From Nonomuraea cypriaca (GTDB lineage Bacteria; Actinomycetota; Actinomycetes; Streptosporangiales; Streptosporangiaceae): a stretch of DNA of 51,066 nt. The notes below the pieces were generated by a model, which searched no databases, was not told the DNA's origin, and saw only the letters and a list, made by a program, of their open reading frames with translations. The stretch spans positions 1 through 51,066 of the forward strand of contig NZ_JADOGI010000053.1 in assembly GCF_015645445.1 (NCBI RefSeq). Reading direction: 5' to 3'. Position numbers and translations under genes: made by a program. Each line of letters begins with the position of its first letter. Within the stretch, counting starts at the first letter, position 1. Positions 34,681 through 44,495 of the stretch are shown one piece after another.

Positions 34681-35516
34681 CCCGCCCCGACGTCCCCCTG
34701 GCAATACCGCCCCTTTCGCATGTACTGTCCGGGCTCGTCGCCAGCCTCCCGGGAACTCACCTCGCTGCCTGGATCCGCGTCCTGCGTACTGTCGCGACCC
34801 CTGACGAGCGGACCGAATCCTTCCTCGCCTCCGCCCACCCGGGCGCGGGCATCGGACCTCGCGCCAGCCTGCTGGTGACCTCATGGATAGCCACCAACAC
34901 ACAGCTGACGGGTCCTGCCGTCGCTCTCGCTCTCGAAGCCGCCAGCCATCGCTACGAACAGGACCTCGCCTCCCACCACGTCGAGATCGCCGTCTCCGGC
35001 CCGGTGAGCGACGCGGTCCCCATCAGGCTGACCGCGTCCGTCGCTGTTGATGTGATCCGGGCTGCGACCAGCGGCCTTCTGGTCACGAGCTACGCCGCAT
35101 TCGGCGTCCAAGAGATCGTTAGCGAGATCTGGGCAGCGGCGGACCGGGGTGTCAGCGTCGATCTCATTCTGGAGACTGCTCGTTCTGCTGGCGGAAGGCT
35201 AGGAGGGGACAGCGACGGCCGCACCGCCTTCCATGACCTTCGCTTCCACCCGGACGTGCACCTGTGGCAATGGGCGAATGACCAGCGGCACGGTTCCGGA
35301 GGCCGACGCGGCAGCATGCATGCCAAGGTCATCGCCGCCGACCGGGTCATCGCCTTCCTCGGCAGCGCAAACCTCACTGACAACGCCTACACCGATAACC
35401 TGGAAATTGGCGCGGTCATCCACGACCCCACCTCTGTGGCCAACCTCGTCGACCACTTCACAACCCTGATGCGCTCAGAGCAAGGCCCTCTGATCCGATT
35501 GCTCTGGTCCCCATGA
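34677..35516 (+). CDS. drmC: DISARM phospholipase D-like nuclease DrmC
   Basis: 279 aa from the GTG at 34677, overlapping drmB by 4 nt. A single HKD motif is present: MHAKVIAADRVIAFLGSANL (His-x-Lys-x4-Asp with downstream Gly-Ser-x-Asn). The N-terminal half is helical, and TSYAAFGVQEIVSEIWAAAD resembles the PLD-superfamily lead-in strand. Single-HKD proteins act as dimers on nucleic-acid phosphodiesters. DrmC is the last class 1 DISARM gene and has been reported as dispensable for protection against some phages. The gene is intact. Confidence 0.9.
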   Translation: MTRPDVPLAIPPLSHVLSGLVASLPGTHLAAWIRVLRTVATPDERTESFLASAHPGAGIGPRASLLVTSWIATNTQLTGPAVALALEAASHRYEQDLASHHVEIAVSGPVSDAVPIRLTASVAVDVIRAATSGLLVTSYAAFGVQEIVSEIWAAADRGVSVDLILETARSAGGRLGGDSDGRTAFHDLRFHPDVHLWQWANDQRHGSGGRRGSMHAKVIAADRVIAFLGSANLTDNAYTDNLEIGAVIHDPTSVANLVDHFTTLMRSEQGPLIRLLWSP

Positions 35517-35590
35517 CCTGGTGCAGCCAGTCCATGGCCCGGTAGCAGTGCGCCTGCCGTAAATTCCATCCGCACAGGTAAAGCGGCATG

Positions 35591-35945
35591 TTAGTACTCG
35601 TGGAGGACGCCGCCGAGTCGGTCTCGTCGGCGTATGTTCAGGTCGATGATTCGTTCGGGGTCCGTGATCGGGTCCGGGACGGGACGCAGCGGGGCGGCTT
35701 GGTTCAGGGCTTGATGGGCTCGTTGCTGGTTGTAGAGGTGTTCGTACTCGCGTAGGGCGTGACGCAGGTGTCGTTCGTTCCAGAGCAGGCAGCGGTCCAG
35801 GAGTTCGTTGGCGGCAGGACTGCACCCATCGCTCCATGATCGATTTCATTCGCGGCATCCGGATACCGGTGAGCGCCGTCTTGATGCTGGCCTCGACGAG
35901 GATCTCGTCCACGAGGGTGGGGAACTTGCCATCTGAACGCTTCAC
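35591..35945 (-). pseudogene. Decayed transposase, C-terminal integrase-core fragment
   Basis: Two frames make one interrupted rve-type C-terminus. From about 35945 the frame reads GKFPTLVDEILVEAS, KTALTGIRMPRMKSIMERW; near 35815 the homology moves to another frame, LLDRCLLWNERHLRHALREY, then AHQALNQAAPLRPV, to a TAA at 35593-35591. It resembles the ends of IS3/IS481-like transposases, where the ERW...NERHL...HRPH pattern is common. The N-terminus and inverted repeats are not visible. The fragment lies between DISARM and Wadjet, evidence that insertion-sequence activity helped assemble the island. Confidence 0.65.
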
Positions 35946-36127
35946 CCGCTTGGAGAACGTTCAGCGATTCGTTGGCCGGCATGTACCCAGGATGCCGGTG
36001 ATGATCCACTTGAGGACACCCGTGGGTCGCTCCAGCAGGCAGTAGCGAGGCAGTCGAAAGCCGCGAGAGGCGAAGAAGCGACCGTCATCGAAGCTGTCGC
36101 AGAATGAATAATGTTCATAGCAAGCTT

Positions 36128-37402
36128 TCATGACAGCAGAACAGTCACCGCCCTCAGCCGGTCAAGGCGCTTTAGTAGGCTAGGCAAGACGAGTTCGTGC
36201 AGTCCTTCCTGCTCGCACCGGTATCCGTCATTGCGAGCAATCGCTTGGGCGAGGGCTTGAAATGGCTTCGGCGCTCTTGTGGCAAGATCTCGTGCTTTTC
36301 GGCACCAGTTCATGCGGTCTTCGGCGTCTTCGTCGAGCATGTAGCCTGCTCCGTAAAGATCGGCATCCATGGCGACGGGATGAATGGTGCGACCGCTCTT
36401 CGCCTGTAGATTGAGAATAATCTCGATGCCGGGAGGATCAAGATCGCCCCAGGCGGCGATGGGGATGTCGGGCATTTGGGCTAGGAAGTAAGCGAGAGCG
36501 TCGGAGGCGTAGCCCTCCATCCAGATGCACAGCCATGTCTCGTGAATGGGGGTACGGCTGAGCGCTTGGAAGGTCTCCTGATTCTCGATGAGGAGAATTC
36601 CTCGGGCGGGGACCTCAAGAATCCCTTGTGTGGCCGCAGCTGTACCGGGGAGTGCCACGAAGGGTCGGGCTGCTGACGCATCTGCGACCAAAGAAGATAG
36701 TTTCCAGCTAAGCGGGCCGAGCATACGGATACCGGTGTCTGCGGTGTACACGGCTTCCTCAAACGAAGTCGCGATCAATCTGCTAAAGGCCGCTTTGGCG
36801 GAATCGGTCCACTTCTTACTGCCGCCCAGGGCACGAACGGCCAACTCGCGCTCGGCGAATTTCCATCCGCGGTTGCGGCCCCGGGCCCATTCGGCGGCGG
36901 CATTGAGCGCTGCCGCATATGTGTTCCAGTTCTTGGTCGCGGCGACGGTACCGTTGGGAGGTAGCCACCGTGTGTCGTTGCCGAGTGCGGTGAGCAGGGC
37001 GAGTTCGTTGGCGAGTTCTGGGATGTCTTCAAGCCTGCGATGTAAGTCGGCGCGGGCGTAAAGAATACGGGCCTTTTTCGCGATGCGCTGATATCTGGCC
37101 TGGCCGCGCTTGGTGCGTAGCGGGCCGCCGACACCGATGAGAAGGTGACGCAAGGTAGTGCTGTAGGCGCTGTCGAGCAGTGCTTGATCGGCGCGGCCCA
37201 GGTGGATAGCTCGCTCGCTGACGCTGGCAGTGCCGAACAGGTCTAGGATATCCGCCCGCTGACGTGCGGTCATGGCGAGGTCCATTGGCTTGTCCAGGCT
37301 GCCGCCGTTGTAGATCCTCTTGCGGAGGGCTGCGCAGAAGGCTGCTCCGCCGTCAGTGCACGCCCAGTCGGCGAGATCCTGGGGCAGCTTAGTCCTCGTC
37401 AT
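36128..37402 (-). CDS. jetD: Wadjet (type II) nuclease subunit JetD
   Basis: 424 aa from the ATG at 37402, overlapping the end of jetC by 14 nt. The Toprim residues are visible: ILLIENQETF (conserved Glu) and IAAWGDLDPPGIEI (Asp-x-Asp). The size and the GDLDPPG signature fit the DUF2399/TIGR02679 type found in type II Wadjet rather than the DUF3322/2220 type of type I. JetD is the nuclease that cuts circular plasmid DNA once the SMC complex has extruded it. It is the last gene of the operon. Confidence 0.88.
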   Translation of the reverse strand: MTRTKLPQDLADWACTDGGAAFCAALRKRIYNGGSLDKPMDLAMTARQRADILDLFGTASVSERAIHLGRADQALLDSAYSTTLRHLLIGVGGPLRTKRGQARYQRIAKKARILYARADLHRRLEDIPELANELALLTALGNDTRWLPPNGTVAATKNWNTYAAALNAAAEWARGRNRGWKFAERELAVRALGGSKKWTDSAKAAFSRLIATSFEEAVYTADTGIRMLGPLSWKLSSLVADASAARPFVALPGTAAATQGILEVPARGILLIENQETFQALSRTPIHETWLCIWMEGYASDALAYFLAQMPDIPIAAWGDLDPPGIEIILNLQAKSGRTIHPVAMDADLYGAGYMLDEDAEDRMNWCRKARDLATRAPKPFQALAQAIARNDGYRCEQEGLHELVLPSLLKRLDRLRAVTVLLS

Positions 37403-40400
37403 CGTCGTCCTTGTCCTCCTCGTCTTCAGGCTCCTCTTCTCCGCTGTCGTGATCGCCCGCCTCTACGTATGCGTCTTCGCTGGCATTTCCCTCGTCGTCG
37501 AATTCGTCCAGGTAATCGTCCTCTTCCTCTCCCCAGTCGAGGCCGACCTCGAAGCCATCCCCGAACCGCAGCGCGGGGTCGGGCAGATCGTGGCGGCGAG
37601 TGCCATCCCAGATGATCGGAGTGGTCAGGACGCCTGCGATGTTGGGATGCCGGAAGAGCTGGTAAGTGGCGACGCCAGGAACTTCCTGATGGAACCCCCA
37701 TTCGTCGTGGCTGGCCATGACGACGTCAAGATCCAGGCTGGTGAGCAGGCCCATGCAGCGGCCCCGCATCGGGGCGTCGATGCCCGCGAACGCCTCGTCG
37801 AGGTAGACCGGCCGCGGCGCGGTCGGCGCGGCTCCTGCGTAGTGGGCGGCTGCTGCTACCAGGAGCGGGAGTTGGAGCATGACAGCCTTCTCGCCGCCAG
37901 ACCCCAGTTGATGCTTGTCGTCCGTGAGATCGTTCCACTTCACCTGGGGACCGGGCTTGTAGCGGATGCGGATACGACTCCAGGAACGGTAGTCCAAGGC
38001 CTGACGAAGATGGACTCGCCAGTCGGCGGTGGTCTCACGGCTCCGGGCCTCCTCCACTTGGCTAACCAGGAAGCGGATGAGTTGTTCGCGTGCGGCCTCG
38101 GGAAGGTGCTTGCTGGCCTGTCCGTCGAGCGCTTTCAACGCTGCCTTTACTTCGGGGGCCTGCCGGGGGGCGGGCTCCCAGATAAGTTTCATCAGATACC
38201 CGGATGCCGTGGGAGCCTGCTTCAGCAGGGTATTCATTCGCTCAATGAGCTTGGCTGCCTCGGCTCGGCGGCGGCGCAGATGGTCACCCAGATTTCCGAG
38301 GAGTACCTCGGTGAACACCTTGTGCTCGTGGTCGTCGAGCATGCTGCGCCGCGTGCTGATCTCGTTGGCCATGATGTCCTGTGCCTCCTGCACGCTGCAC
38401 AGAACACCGTTGTGCCAGATCTGGACCACGAGCAGCGGGCCGTCGTTGCTGGCCCGGGGCCGCCAGTCAGGACCGGTAAGATTAATCTTGAGCGATCGGA
38501 ATTCCTCGTCGACCTCGTCGCGGGCGTTATTGCGGTCCTTTTCGTTCCATTTCTCATTGGCGAGGCGTCGGACAGCAGCCTCGGCCTGGGCTTCGACGAG
38601 TTCAAACTCGCTCGCCGGTGCATCGTCGACGTGGGCAAGGGCCAGAAACCCGTTCCGGGCCAGTCTTCGATAGCCTTCGACAGCAAGGCTGTGGACTTCT
38701 TTGCAGCTGCTGCACTCCTTCTTTGCGTTGGCAACAGCCCCTTCCAAGACGCCGACGTTCACCGACGCCTTTCGGGAATCGGCTAGGCAATCCTTGAGGG
38801 CTCTGTCGGTATCCCCCAGTTCTTGCTCCGCAGTGGCAAGCGCGGTTAGTACCTTCTGCGGGCCTGCGCCGGCATGGCGCTGGTGGACGTCGAGGACTTC
38901 CTTGTTACGCGCCAGCGAGCCTTCGGCGTCCGCCAGTTCCGTTTCTCTGGTGCCTCGATTCCTCGTGCAGATTGCGAGACGCTTGTCCGCTTTGGAGGCA
39001 CGCTCGCTCTGCTGCCGCCACTGCTCCGCCGCATGACACACATCGGTCACCGCAGAGCGGTACTGCTCCAGTGCCTCCCGCTCCAAAGAGATCAAGTTTG
39101 CGTCTATCGGCACCGATCGCGGACGGGCGTAGTCGTCCAGGACAGTCTCGGCCTTCACCACGACGTCACGACAGCTATGTTGATGACGCTGCGCTACGTC
39201 GACTTCCTGACTGCGCTGCTTGAGTAGCTCCTGGGCGGTCGTCAGATTTTGGCGCGCCTCCCGCAGGTCCAGATCCTCATTCCGGGCCTCGCCATACTCG
39301 ATATCTAGATTGTCTAGACGAGTTTGCAGGCCCGAGATGGAACTCTCCATATCTGTGATGCGCCCATCGAGCTCCGCGATGAGGTTGTCGAGGATGGCGA
39401 GCCGACGCTGACGCTCTGCCTCTCGCGCCGCGGCCCCGATATAGGCTGCGGCAGTACTCGTGGTCCGCCCATGCAGGGGCCCGATCTTCCAGGAGCCGTC
39501 GAGGCCGATGTGGGAGCCGTTCATGCTGGCACCGCCATGGTTCCAGAGCGCAATCGAGGCGAGGATGGTGTCCGTGGTCTCGATGGAGACCAGGGGGTGT
39601 TCGACCGGGGACAGCACATCGGTAAGCGACCGGTCGGCCCGTGTGCCAGTGGTCGGGACGATGACCGTTTCCAGGGTGTCCGGGGCGAGGACCTGGCCAT
39701 CGGCGGTGATCCATGCATCGAGGACTCCGGCGGCAAGCATGGCTGCTTCTAGCCTGGCCTTCTCCGCGCTCGTGAGGCCAGGCCTGAAGTCGAGGAGCTT
39801 CCACAGCGGCGCCCCGTCGCCGAGTTCCTCGGTTCGCTCACGACGCTGAGCGACAGGCGCCCCTGGTACCGGGTCGGTTTGTGCCGCGACTTGCTCACGT
39901 TCGCGGGCTGTCGTCTTACGCTGGCTCGTGAGCGTCTCGAGCGCCGCCTGTTCGCCGGCCAAGGTGCGCGTCAGCGCGCGTTCTGCCCGCTGGGCGTGCG
40001 GAGCGATGAGATCGGCCAGACTGGGGTGTCCCGGCTCGCCCAGCATAGGGACAGCGTCCAGCAGTTCGCGGAGATGGTGGTCGGCAAGTGTCAGTTGTGC
40101 ACACCGCCCAGCCCACGCAACAAGGAACTGGGCCAGTTCGTTCACACAGTGCTTGAGGAGTTGCAGCTTCTTGCCAAATGAAGCGTCAGCTTCGTCACGT
40201 AGACCGACCACGCGTTCGAGCCCTTGCGTGGCTGCCCTGTATTCGGTACGAGCCTGCTCGACCTCCTGCACAAGTTCCAGCGCCTTGGCCAGGATTGCGA
40301 AGCGGGAGTCGATGTGGCCAGCCAGTGCCCGACGCGCTGCCGACGGTTCGCCTCGGATCCGCTCGTTCTCACTCTGGTGTACGTCCTCCAGCACGGCAGC

Positions 40401-41687
40401 CGTGGCACGTAGGACGGCTTCGCCCTCCATCTGGACCAGATGAGCCAGCGCCTGCTGGCGCCCCTTGGCCTCGCTGAGCAGTTCGGCCTTAGCATCGGTC
40501 TCGGCTTCTACCGCTTCCTCCAGACGCGTTTGGGCGTTGGCTATCGACTGCTCTGTTTCCGCCACTTGCTTGTGCAACTGCGTGATCAGGCCATGCTGTC
40601 TCATCTCCGGGCTGGCACGCAGTTCCGCTATGCGGGCGTATAGGGCGTCACGCTGCTGTTCCGACTTCACCTGCCTCACCTCGAGCGCGGCGACTTCGTC
40701 CCGTGTCTTCTCGAGAACAGTTTCCTGATGCTTGTGCGCGGCCTGGGCCGTATGCAGCTGCCTGCTGGCGTCGAGGAGTTGCTCAGCATCGTGGCGTACG
40801 ACTCTTCGCGCCAGGCGTTCATAAACGGACAGGAACGTTCCGACGTGGCTGTGGTCGCGGACCAGGGTTTCCAGCTCCTCACGGTTGCTGGCAAGTTCGT
40901 CAAACTTCCCCGCGAGGTCATCGATCAGCGCTGCGCTCACTGGAGGAAGGCTCTCGGAGAGCATGGCCATGAGCTTCTCCGCGCTGAAGTCCTCGCTCAG
41001 CTTGGGCTTGCGCAACGTGAGCAGGAGATCAACCAGTGCTCGCAACCGAGCCGTCGAGAATCCGAAGAGCTGGCTGGCAACAGCCGCACGGTAGTCCTTG
41101 GCGCGCTTGTGGACGCAAGGTTCGCCCAGTACGGCTTGCAGCCCCTTGCGCAGATGGGGGCGCTCCTCGTCGTTCCACAGTGAGAAGTCGGAGCCAACGC
41201 GGCGAGGGGTGGTGAAGAACCAGGATGCATACAGGCCCTTGGAATGGGTGGCCAAGGCATGCATGCCGATGCCGATGGTCAGGTACTGCTGGCTTCCGTC
41301 TTCCGCGATGCGCCCGTACTCCGTCCACACGTATCCCACCTGCTGATTGCGCCCCCCGTACAGGAGGTTGTCTCGCATGGTTCGGGCGGCGTTGCCGAAC
41401 GGGTCGATGCGCCGGGCATTGAGGACGGCATCCAGCAGTAGTGGGCTTGTGACCTCTAGCGCCTTGGTCTTGCCACTGCCATTGTGTCCGCGCAGGATGA
41501 GTTTGCCATCGTAGAAGACGAATTCCTGCTCCTCATACTGCCAGATCCCGATCATGCCCATCCGGAGCGGTTGGTAGCGGGTCCGCGTGGGGATCGGAGG
41601 CTCTCCCGCGAGGATTCGCTCCAGGGCATGGACTCCTGACGGCTCCTGTGATGAGTCCGAAACAGAGAGGTCAGGTGAGTATGTCAT
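37389..41687 (-). CDS. jetC: Wadjet (type II) SMC-like ATPase JetC
   Basis: 1432 aa from the ATG at 41687; overlaps jetB by 17 nt. Walker A is RGHNGSGKTKALEV near residue 70. The C-terminal head has the signature LGSGGEKAVMLQLPLL and Walker B PVYLDEAFAGID, followed by VVMASHDEWGF. Between the heads lie several hundred residues of coiled coil, with a hinge-like globular stretch near the middle. This matches TIGR02680. The last 49 residues are extraordinary: about 30 are Asp or Glu, ending in a run of aspartates; such a tail is not part of the ATPase head. JetC extrudes DNA loops to detect circular plasmid size. Confidence 0.9.
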   Translation of the reverse strand: MTYSPDLSVSDSSQEPSGVHALERILAGEPPIPTRTRYQPLRMGMIGIWQYEEQEFVFYDGKLILRGHNGSGKTKALEVTSPLLLDAVLNARRIDPFGNAARTMRDNLLYGGRNQQVGYVWTEYGRIAEDGSQQYLTIGIGMHALATHSKGLYASWFFTTPRRVGSDFSLWNDEERPHLRKGLQAVLGEPCVHKRAKDYRAAVASQLFGFSTARLRALVDLLLTLRKPKLSEDFSAEKLMAMLSESLPPVSAALIDDLAGKFDELASNREELETLVRDHSHVGTFLSVYERLARRVVRHDAEQLLDASRQLHTAQAAHKHQETVLEKTRDEVAALEVRQVKSEQQRDALYARIAELRASPEMRQHGLITQLHKQVAETEQSIANAQTRLEEAVEAETDAKAELLSEAKGRQQALAHLVQMEGEAVLRATAAVLEDVHQSENERIRGEPSAARRALAGHIDSRFAILAKALELVQEVEQARTEYRAATQGLERVVGLRDEADASFGKKLQLLKHCVNELAQFLVAWAGRCAQLTLADHHLRELLDAVPMLGEPGHPSLADLIAPHAQRAERALTRTLAGEQAALETLTSQRKTTAREREQVAAQTDPVPGAPVAQRRERTEELGDGAPLWKLLDFRPGLTSAEKARLEAAMLAAGVLDAWITADGQVLAPDTLETVIVPTTGTRADRSLTDVLSPVEHPLVSIETTDTILASIALWNHGGASMNGSHIGLDGSWKIGPLHGRTTSTAAAYIGAAAREAERQRRLAILDNLIAELDGRITDMESSISGLQTRLDNLDIEYGEARNEDLDLREARQNLTTAQELLKQRSQEVDVAQRHQHSCRDVVVKAETVLDDYARPRSVPIDANLISLEREALEQYRSAVTDVCHAAEQWRQQSERASKADKRLAICTRNRGTRETELADAEGSLARNKEVLDVHQRHAGAGPQKVLTALATAEQELGDTDRALKDCLADSRKASVNVGVLEGAVANAKKECSSCKEVHSLAVEGYRRLARNGFLALAHVDDAPASEFELVEAQAEAAVRRLANEKWNEKDRNNARDEVDEEFRSLKINLTGPDWRPRASNDGPLLVVQIWHNGVLCSVQEAQDIMANEISTRRSMLDDHEHKVFTEVLLGNLGDHLRRRRAEAAKLIERMNTLLKQAPTASGYLMKLIWEPAPRQAPEVKAALKALDGQASKHLPEAAREQLIRFLVSQVEEARSRETTADWRVHLRQALDYRSWSRIRIRYKPGPQVKWNDLTDDKHQLGSGGEKAVMLQLPLLVAAAAHYAGAAPTAPRPVYLDEAFAGIDAPMRGRCMGLLTSLDLDVVMASHDEWGFHQEVPGVATYQLFRHPNIAGVLTTPIIWDGTRRHDLPDPALRFGDGFEVGLDWGEEEDDYLDEFDDEGNASEDAYVEAGDHDSGEEEPEDEEDKDDDDED

Positions 41688-42924
41688 CGCTTGGCTCTTC
41701 GAGGGTCGGGTCGTCGGTGGGTGAAGTCTGGAGGTCGTCGAGGCCGAACAGCATTAGCCCCGGTTTTTCGGTGCGCGGACCGCGCCCGCTGGGATCGCGG
41801 AAGCGGGCAAGAGCAGGACGTATCAGGATGCCTCCAGGGACCTCACAGATCAGGTCCAGCCCGATGAGGATCGGGGCTGCAGCCTGCCATGTGTGCTCGC
41901 CGTCAACGGGCTTCTGATTGATGGTCGTCATTGTCTTGGCCAGGTCGGCGGCGACTTCTGAGCTCAGTTCAAGCAACCGTGTTGTCCCGATCCAGCCGGT
42001 ACGGTCTGGGGCATCGACTACCTCGTGGAACAGACGCTCGGCCAGAACGAGAGCCGCGAACGACGCGGCACTGGTCTTGGGAAACTCCAAGTCGGTGAGC
42101 TCCTCATCGACGATCGCAGCACCTTCTGCCCGGACCTCCACGCGCGCCCCGAGCCCTGCACGCAATGCCTGGATCAGTTCCTGCATATGACCAAGGAAGT
42201 ACTCACGCTGGTCGCTCGGTAGATCATCGAAGTAGACCACCGGGTCGTCCACGAGCCGGCGCATCACGGCATGGTGCAAGGCGCGGCCCTCGGAGATCAT
42301 CCGATCGGTCCCAGTCGCGATCAACAGCTCTTGTGGGCCGGTGGTCAGGGACGGCGAGACGGAGGTGCTGAGCATCAACGCCGCAGTACGGTGGTCCACG
42401 TCGTACAGAGCGTCGCCTATCCCTCGGATGTAGTCCTGCTCGTCCTCCTGAGTCACCACCGTGTCGAGGGTGGAGACCAGGACTCGCAGCCTGCACAACA
42501 GCCGAACCATGAGAACAAGATCTCGGCGCTCGCGGCTCACCGTAGCGTCGAAGCGCCGCAGGCTCGGATGGGTACGGGACACGACCTCGATCTTCTCCGC
42601 GAGTTCGCTGATGACGGTCTGGGCTCCGCAATCCTCCAGTACCGCGAGAACCAAACAGAACAAAGCGCATTGCCGAGCCGTTGGCGCGTCGGATCCCTGG
42701 CGTCGTACATTCCCCGGCGCTTTGAACAGACGCACCCGGTCCCGTTCCACGCGCAACTGCCAGCCCAAGTGATGCTCGAACCATGCCTGTAGCTCCGTTT
42801 GGTGCGTACGAGCCATCTCGACGGTGCGTGTGTGGACTCCTCGACGGTGCAGCAGAGGGCGCGCCAGCAATGCCCGTACTACGTGGACGCGTTCAGCTCC
42901 GGTCACACCACTCCAACGCGTCAT
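41671..42924 (-). CDS. jetB: Wadjet (type II) kleisin-associated subunit JetB
   Basis: 417 aa from the ATG at 42924, overlapping jetA's stop as ATGA. Helical N-terminal half with the ARPLLHRRGVH and RVRLFKAPG landmarks; DVDHRTAALMLSTSVSP and VYFDDLPSDQREYFLGHM in the middle; a C-terminal winged-helix-like part (VPGGILIRPALARF). Length, order and neighbours match the DUF2398/TIGR02678 family. It corresponds in role to the MukE-like subunit that bridges kleisin and SMC heads. No catalytic residues expected. Confidence 0.88.
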   Translation of the reverse strand: MTRWSGVTGAERVHVVRALLARPLLHRRGVHTRTVEMARTHQTELQAWFEHHLGWQLRVERDRVRLFKAPGNVRRQGSDAPTARQCALFCLVLAVLEDCGAQTVISELAEKIEVVSRTHPSLRRFDATVSRERRDLVLMVRLLCRLRVLVSTLDTVVTQEDEQDYIRGIGDALYDVDHRTAALMLSTSVSPSLTTGPQELLIATGTDRMISEGRALHHAVMRRLVDDPVVYFDDLPSDQREYFLGHMQELIQALRAGLGARVEVRAEGAAIVDEELTDLEFPKTSAASFAALVLAERLFHEVVDAPDRTGWIGTTRLLELSSEVAADLAKTMTTINQKPVDGEHTWQAAAPILIGLDLICEVPGGILIRPALARFRDPSGRGPRTEKPGLMLFGLDDLQTSPTDDPTLEEPSDDILT

Positions 42925-44495
42925 GTGGCCTCCTCACGTAGGTGGAGGGTCAGTTCCATGTCCTCCAGGGACATCCGTCCGCCTCGGAGCCCCACCACCG
43001 CGGGGGCCGCGGTCCCAACTTGACCCTGCCGTCCGCCGACGGGAGACAGGACCACCAGAAGCCGCCCATCTGATGTCCGGGTCCGGTACGTTCCCTTGCG
43101 GTCGGGGCGCACCGACAGAGCCGTATCAAGGCAGCGCAACAGGACCTCCGCCTCGGCTTCGCTCAGTGTGCCAAGCGCAGAGAGTCGCACCGGGCCGCGA
43201 CCAGTCAGCGAACGCTCCGCGTTCGCTTCCTCTTGCTGCTGACGACCCTGCTGCGCCGCTAACATGCTTTTGGCTCGGCGTGATCTACGCACCCGGGGTA
43301 CAGGTCCCGGTCTCGTCCGGGGTCCGTGCGCCCGATAGGCAGCGGAGACGGATGCAGGCCTCCCGTCCCACCAACTCACCTGGTCCAGCACGTCCTCGTC
43401 GTCCTCTAACGGACGAAGCACTCCCAGGTGTCTGGCTCCGTGCAACCCGAAAGCGGCACGCCACAGCCCAGCGACATCTCCGCGGGGAGCCTCGTCCATC
43501 CGGTCGAACCACGAAGCCATCGCCACCAGGTCAGCGGCTCGGTCAACCTTCCGGAACCGCTGGTCATTGATCTGGCGGATAGTCAGCAGAATCTGGTTGA
43601 CGGCGTCAGAAGCCCGCTCCTGCAGCGTCTGTGTAACTGCGGGCCGGTCAGCGGTCTCGTAGAACCAACTTCGCAAGCCCGCCCACTGCCCTTCCATGCG
43701 CGCGACCTCCCGAGCCACGATCTCTTCATGGCTTCGCCCGCGCTGCGGCGGCGCCTCTATGTCCGCGATCTGCGGCAGCAAGTCAGCGACCCCACGCTCC
43801 TCCACCTGTACGATCACGTCCGCGATCTGCGGTGCGTACCGCGACAAAGCAACGATGAACGTCTGCAGGTAGCCGACGACCACCTCCTTGTACGCCAGGA
43901 ACGCCTCGATTTCCGCATCACCCTCCACCACGAGCGACCGGTTCAGACCTTGGACGAACAACTTCGCGTTCTCCGACAAGTCCACGAATCCTCGCACCAA
44001 ACGCTGGAACGCCTGGGCACAGCCGGCCAGGTCCGCCGGCGTCTGTCCGGCAGCTCTTGCCAGAGCCCTCAACGCGTCGAGCACCTCGGGCAGGGTAGAT
44101 GCTTGAAGGGAACCGGCCGTGCCCATCTCTTGGTCGATAGCTGTGAGCATCCGGTGGACTTGGGCGCCTTCGGACGTCAGCTGGTAGAGGAAGTCCTTAT
44201 GAAGAAACTCCTGCGCAGAGCCGCTGCGCCGCATGTTGTAGATGCGATCGACATTGCGCCATCCATACAGAGAATCCAACAGCTCGTCCATCGGGGGCAG
44301 TTCCGCGGTCAACTCCGGCGCTTCCGTCAGTTTCGCCCTCACCCGCTGGTCGATTTCTGGCGTGGAAAGGTGAATGCCCAGCCGTGACTCCTCCTCCAGC
44401 AGCACGTCCAGAGCGAGCCTGTAGTAAACGGCATTGCGCACCGTCAGGTAGGTGACGATGGGCACCTGGTGCCCGAAGCCGTGTAGCTGGCTCAT
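42921..44495 (-). CDS. jetA: Wadjet (type II) kleisin-like subunit JetA
   Basis: 524 aa. I chose the ATG at 44495 (MSQLHGFGHQVPIVTYLT), because TYLTVRNAVYYRLALDVLLEE is the usual family start; a frame extending to 44663 has unlikely composition. The protein is mostly helical, with a GRNVDRIYN-like YGWRNVDRIYN segment early and a terminal LSEAEAEVLLRCLDTAL...DRKGTYRTRTSDGRL domain. It matches DUF2397/TIGR02677, the kleisin (MukF-like) subunit of type II Wadjet. It opens the jetABCD operon; the order and overlaps are the standard ones. The ribosome site before 44495 is weak. Confidence 0.88.
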   Translation of the reverse strand: MSQLHGFGHQVPIVTYLTVRNAVYYRLALDVLLEEESRLGIHLSTPEIDQRVRAKLTEAPELTAELPPMDELLDSLYGWRNVDRIYNMRRSGSAQEFLHKDFLYQLTSEGAQVHRMLTAIDQEMGTAGSLQASTLPEVLDALRALARAAGQTPADLAGCAQAFQRLVRGFVDLSENAKLFVQGLNRSLVVEGDAEIEAFLAYKEVVVGYLQTFIVALSRYAPQIADVIVQVEERGVADLLPQIADIEAPPQRGRSHEEIVAREVARMEGQWAGLRSWFYETADRPAVTQTLQERASDAVNQILLTIRQINDQRFRKVDRAADLVAMASWFDRMDEAPRGDVAGLWRAAFGLHGARHLGVLRPLEDDEDVLDQVSWWDGRPASVSAAYRAHGPRTRPGPVPRVRRSRRAKSMLAAQQGRQQQEEANAERSLTGRGPVRLSALGTLSEAEAEVLLRCLDTALSVRPDRKGTYRTRTSDGRLLVVLSPVGGRQGQVGTAAPAVVGLRGGRMSLEDMELTLHLREEAT

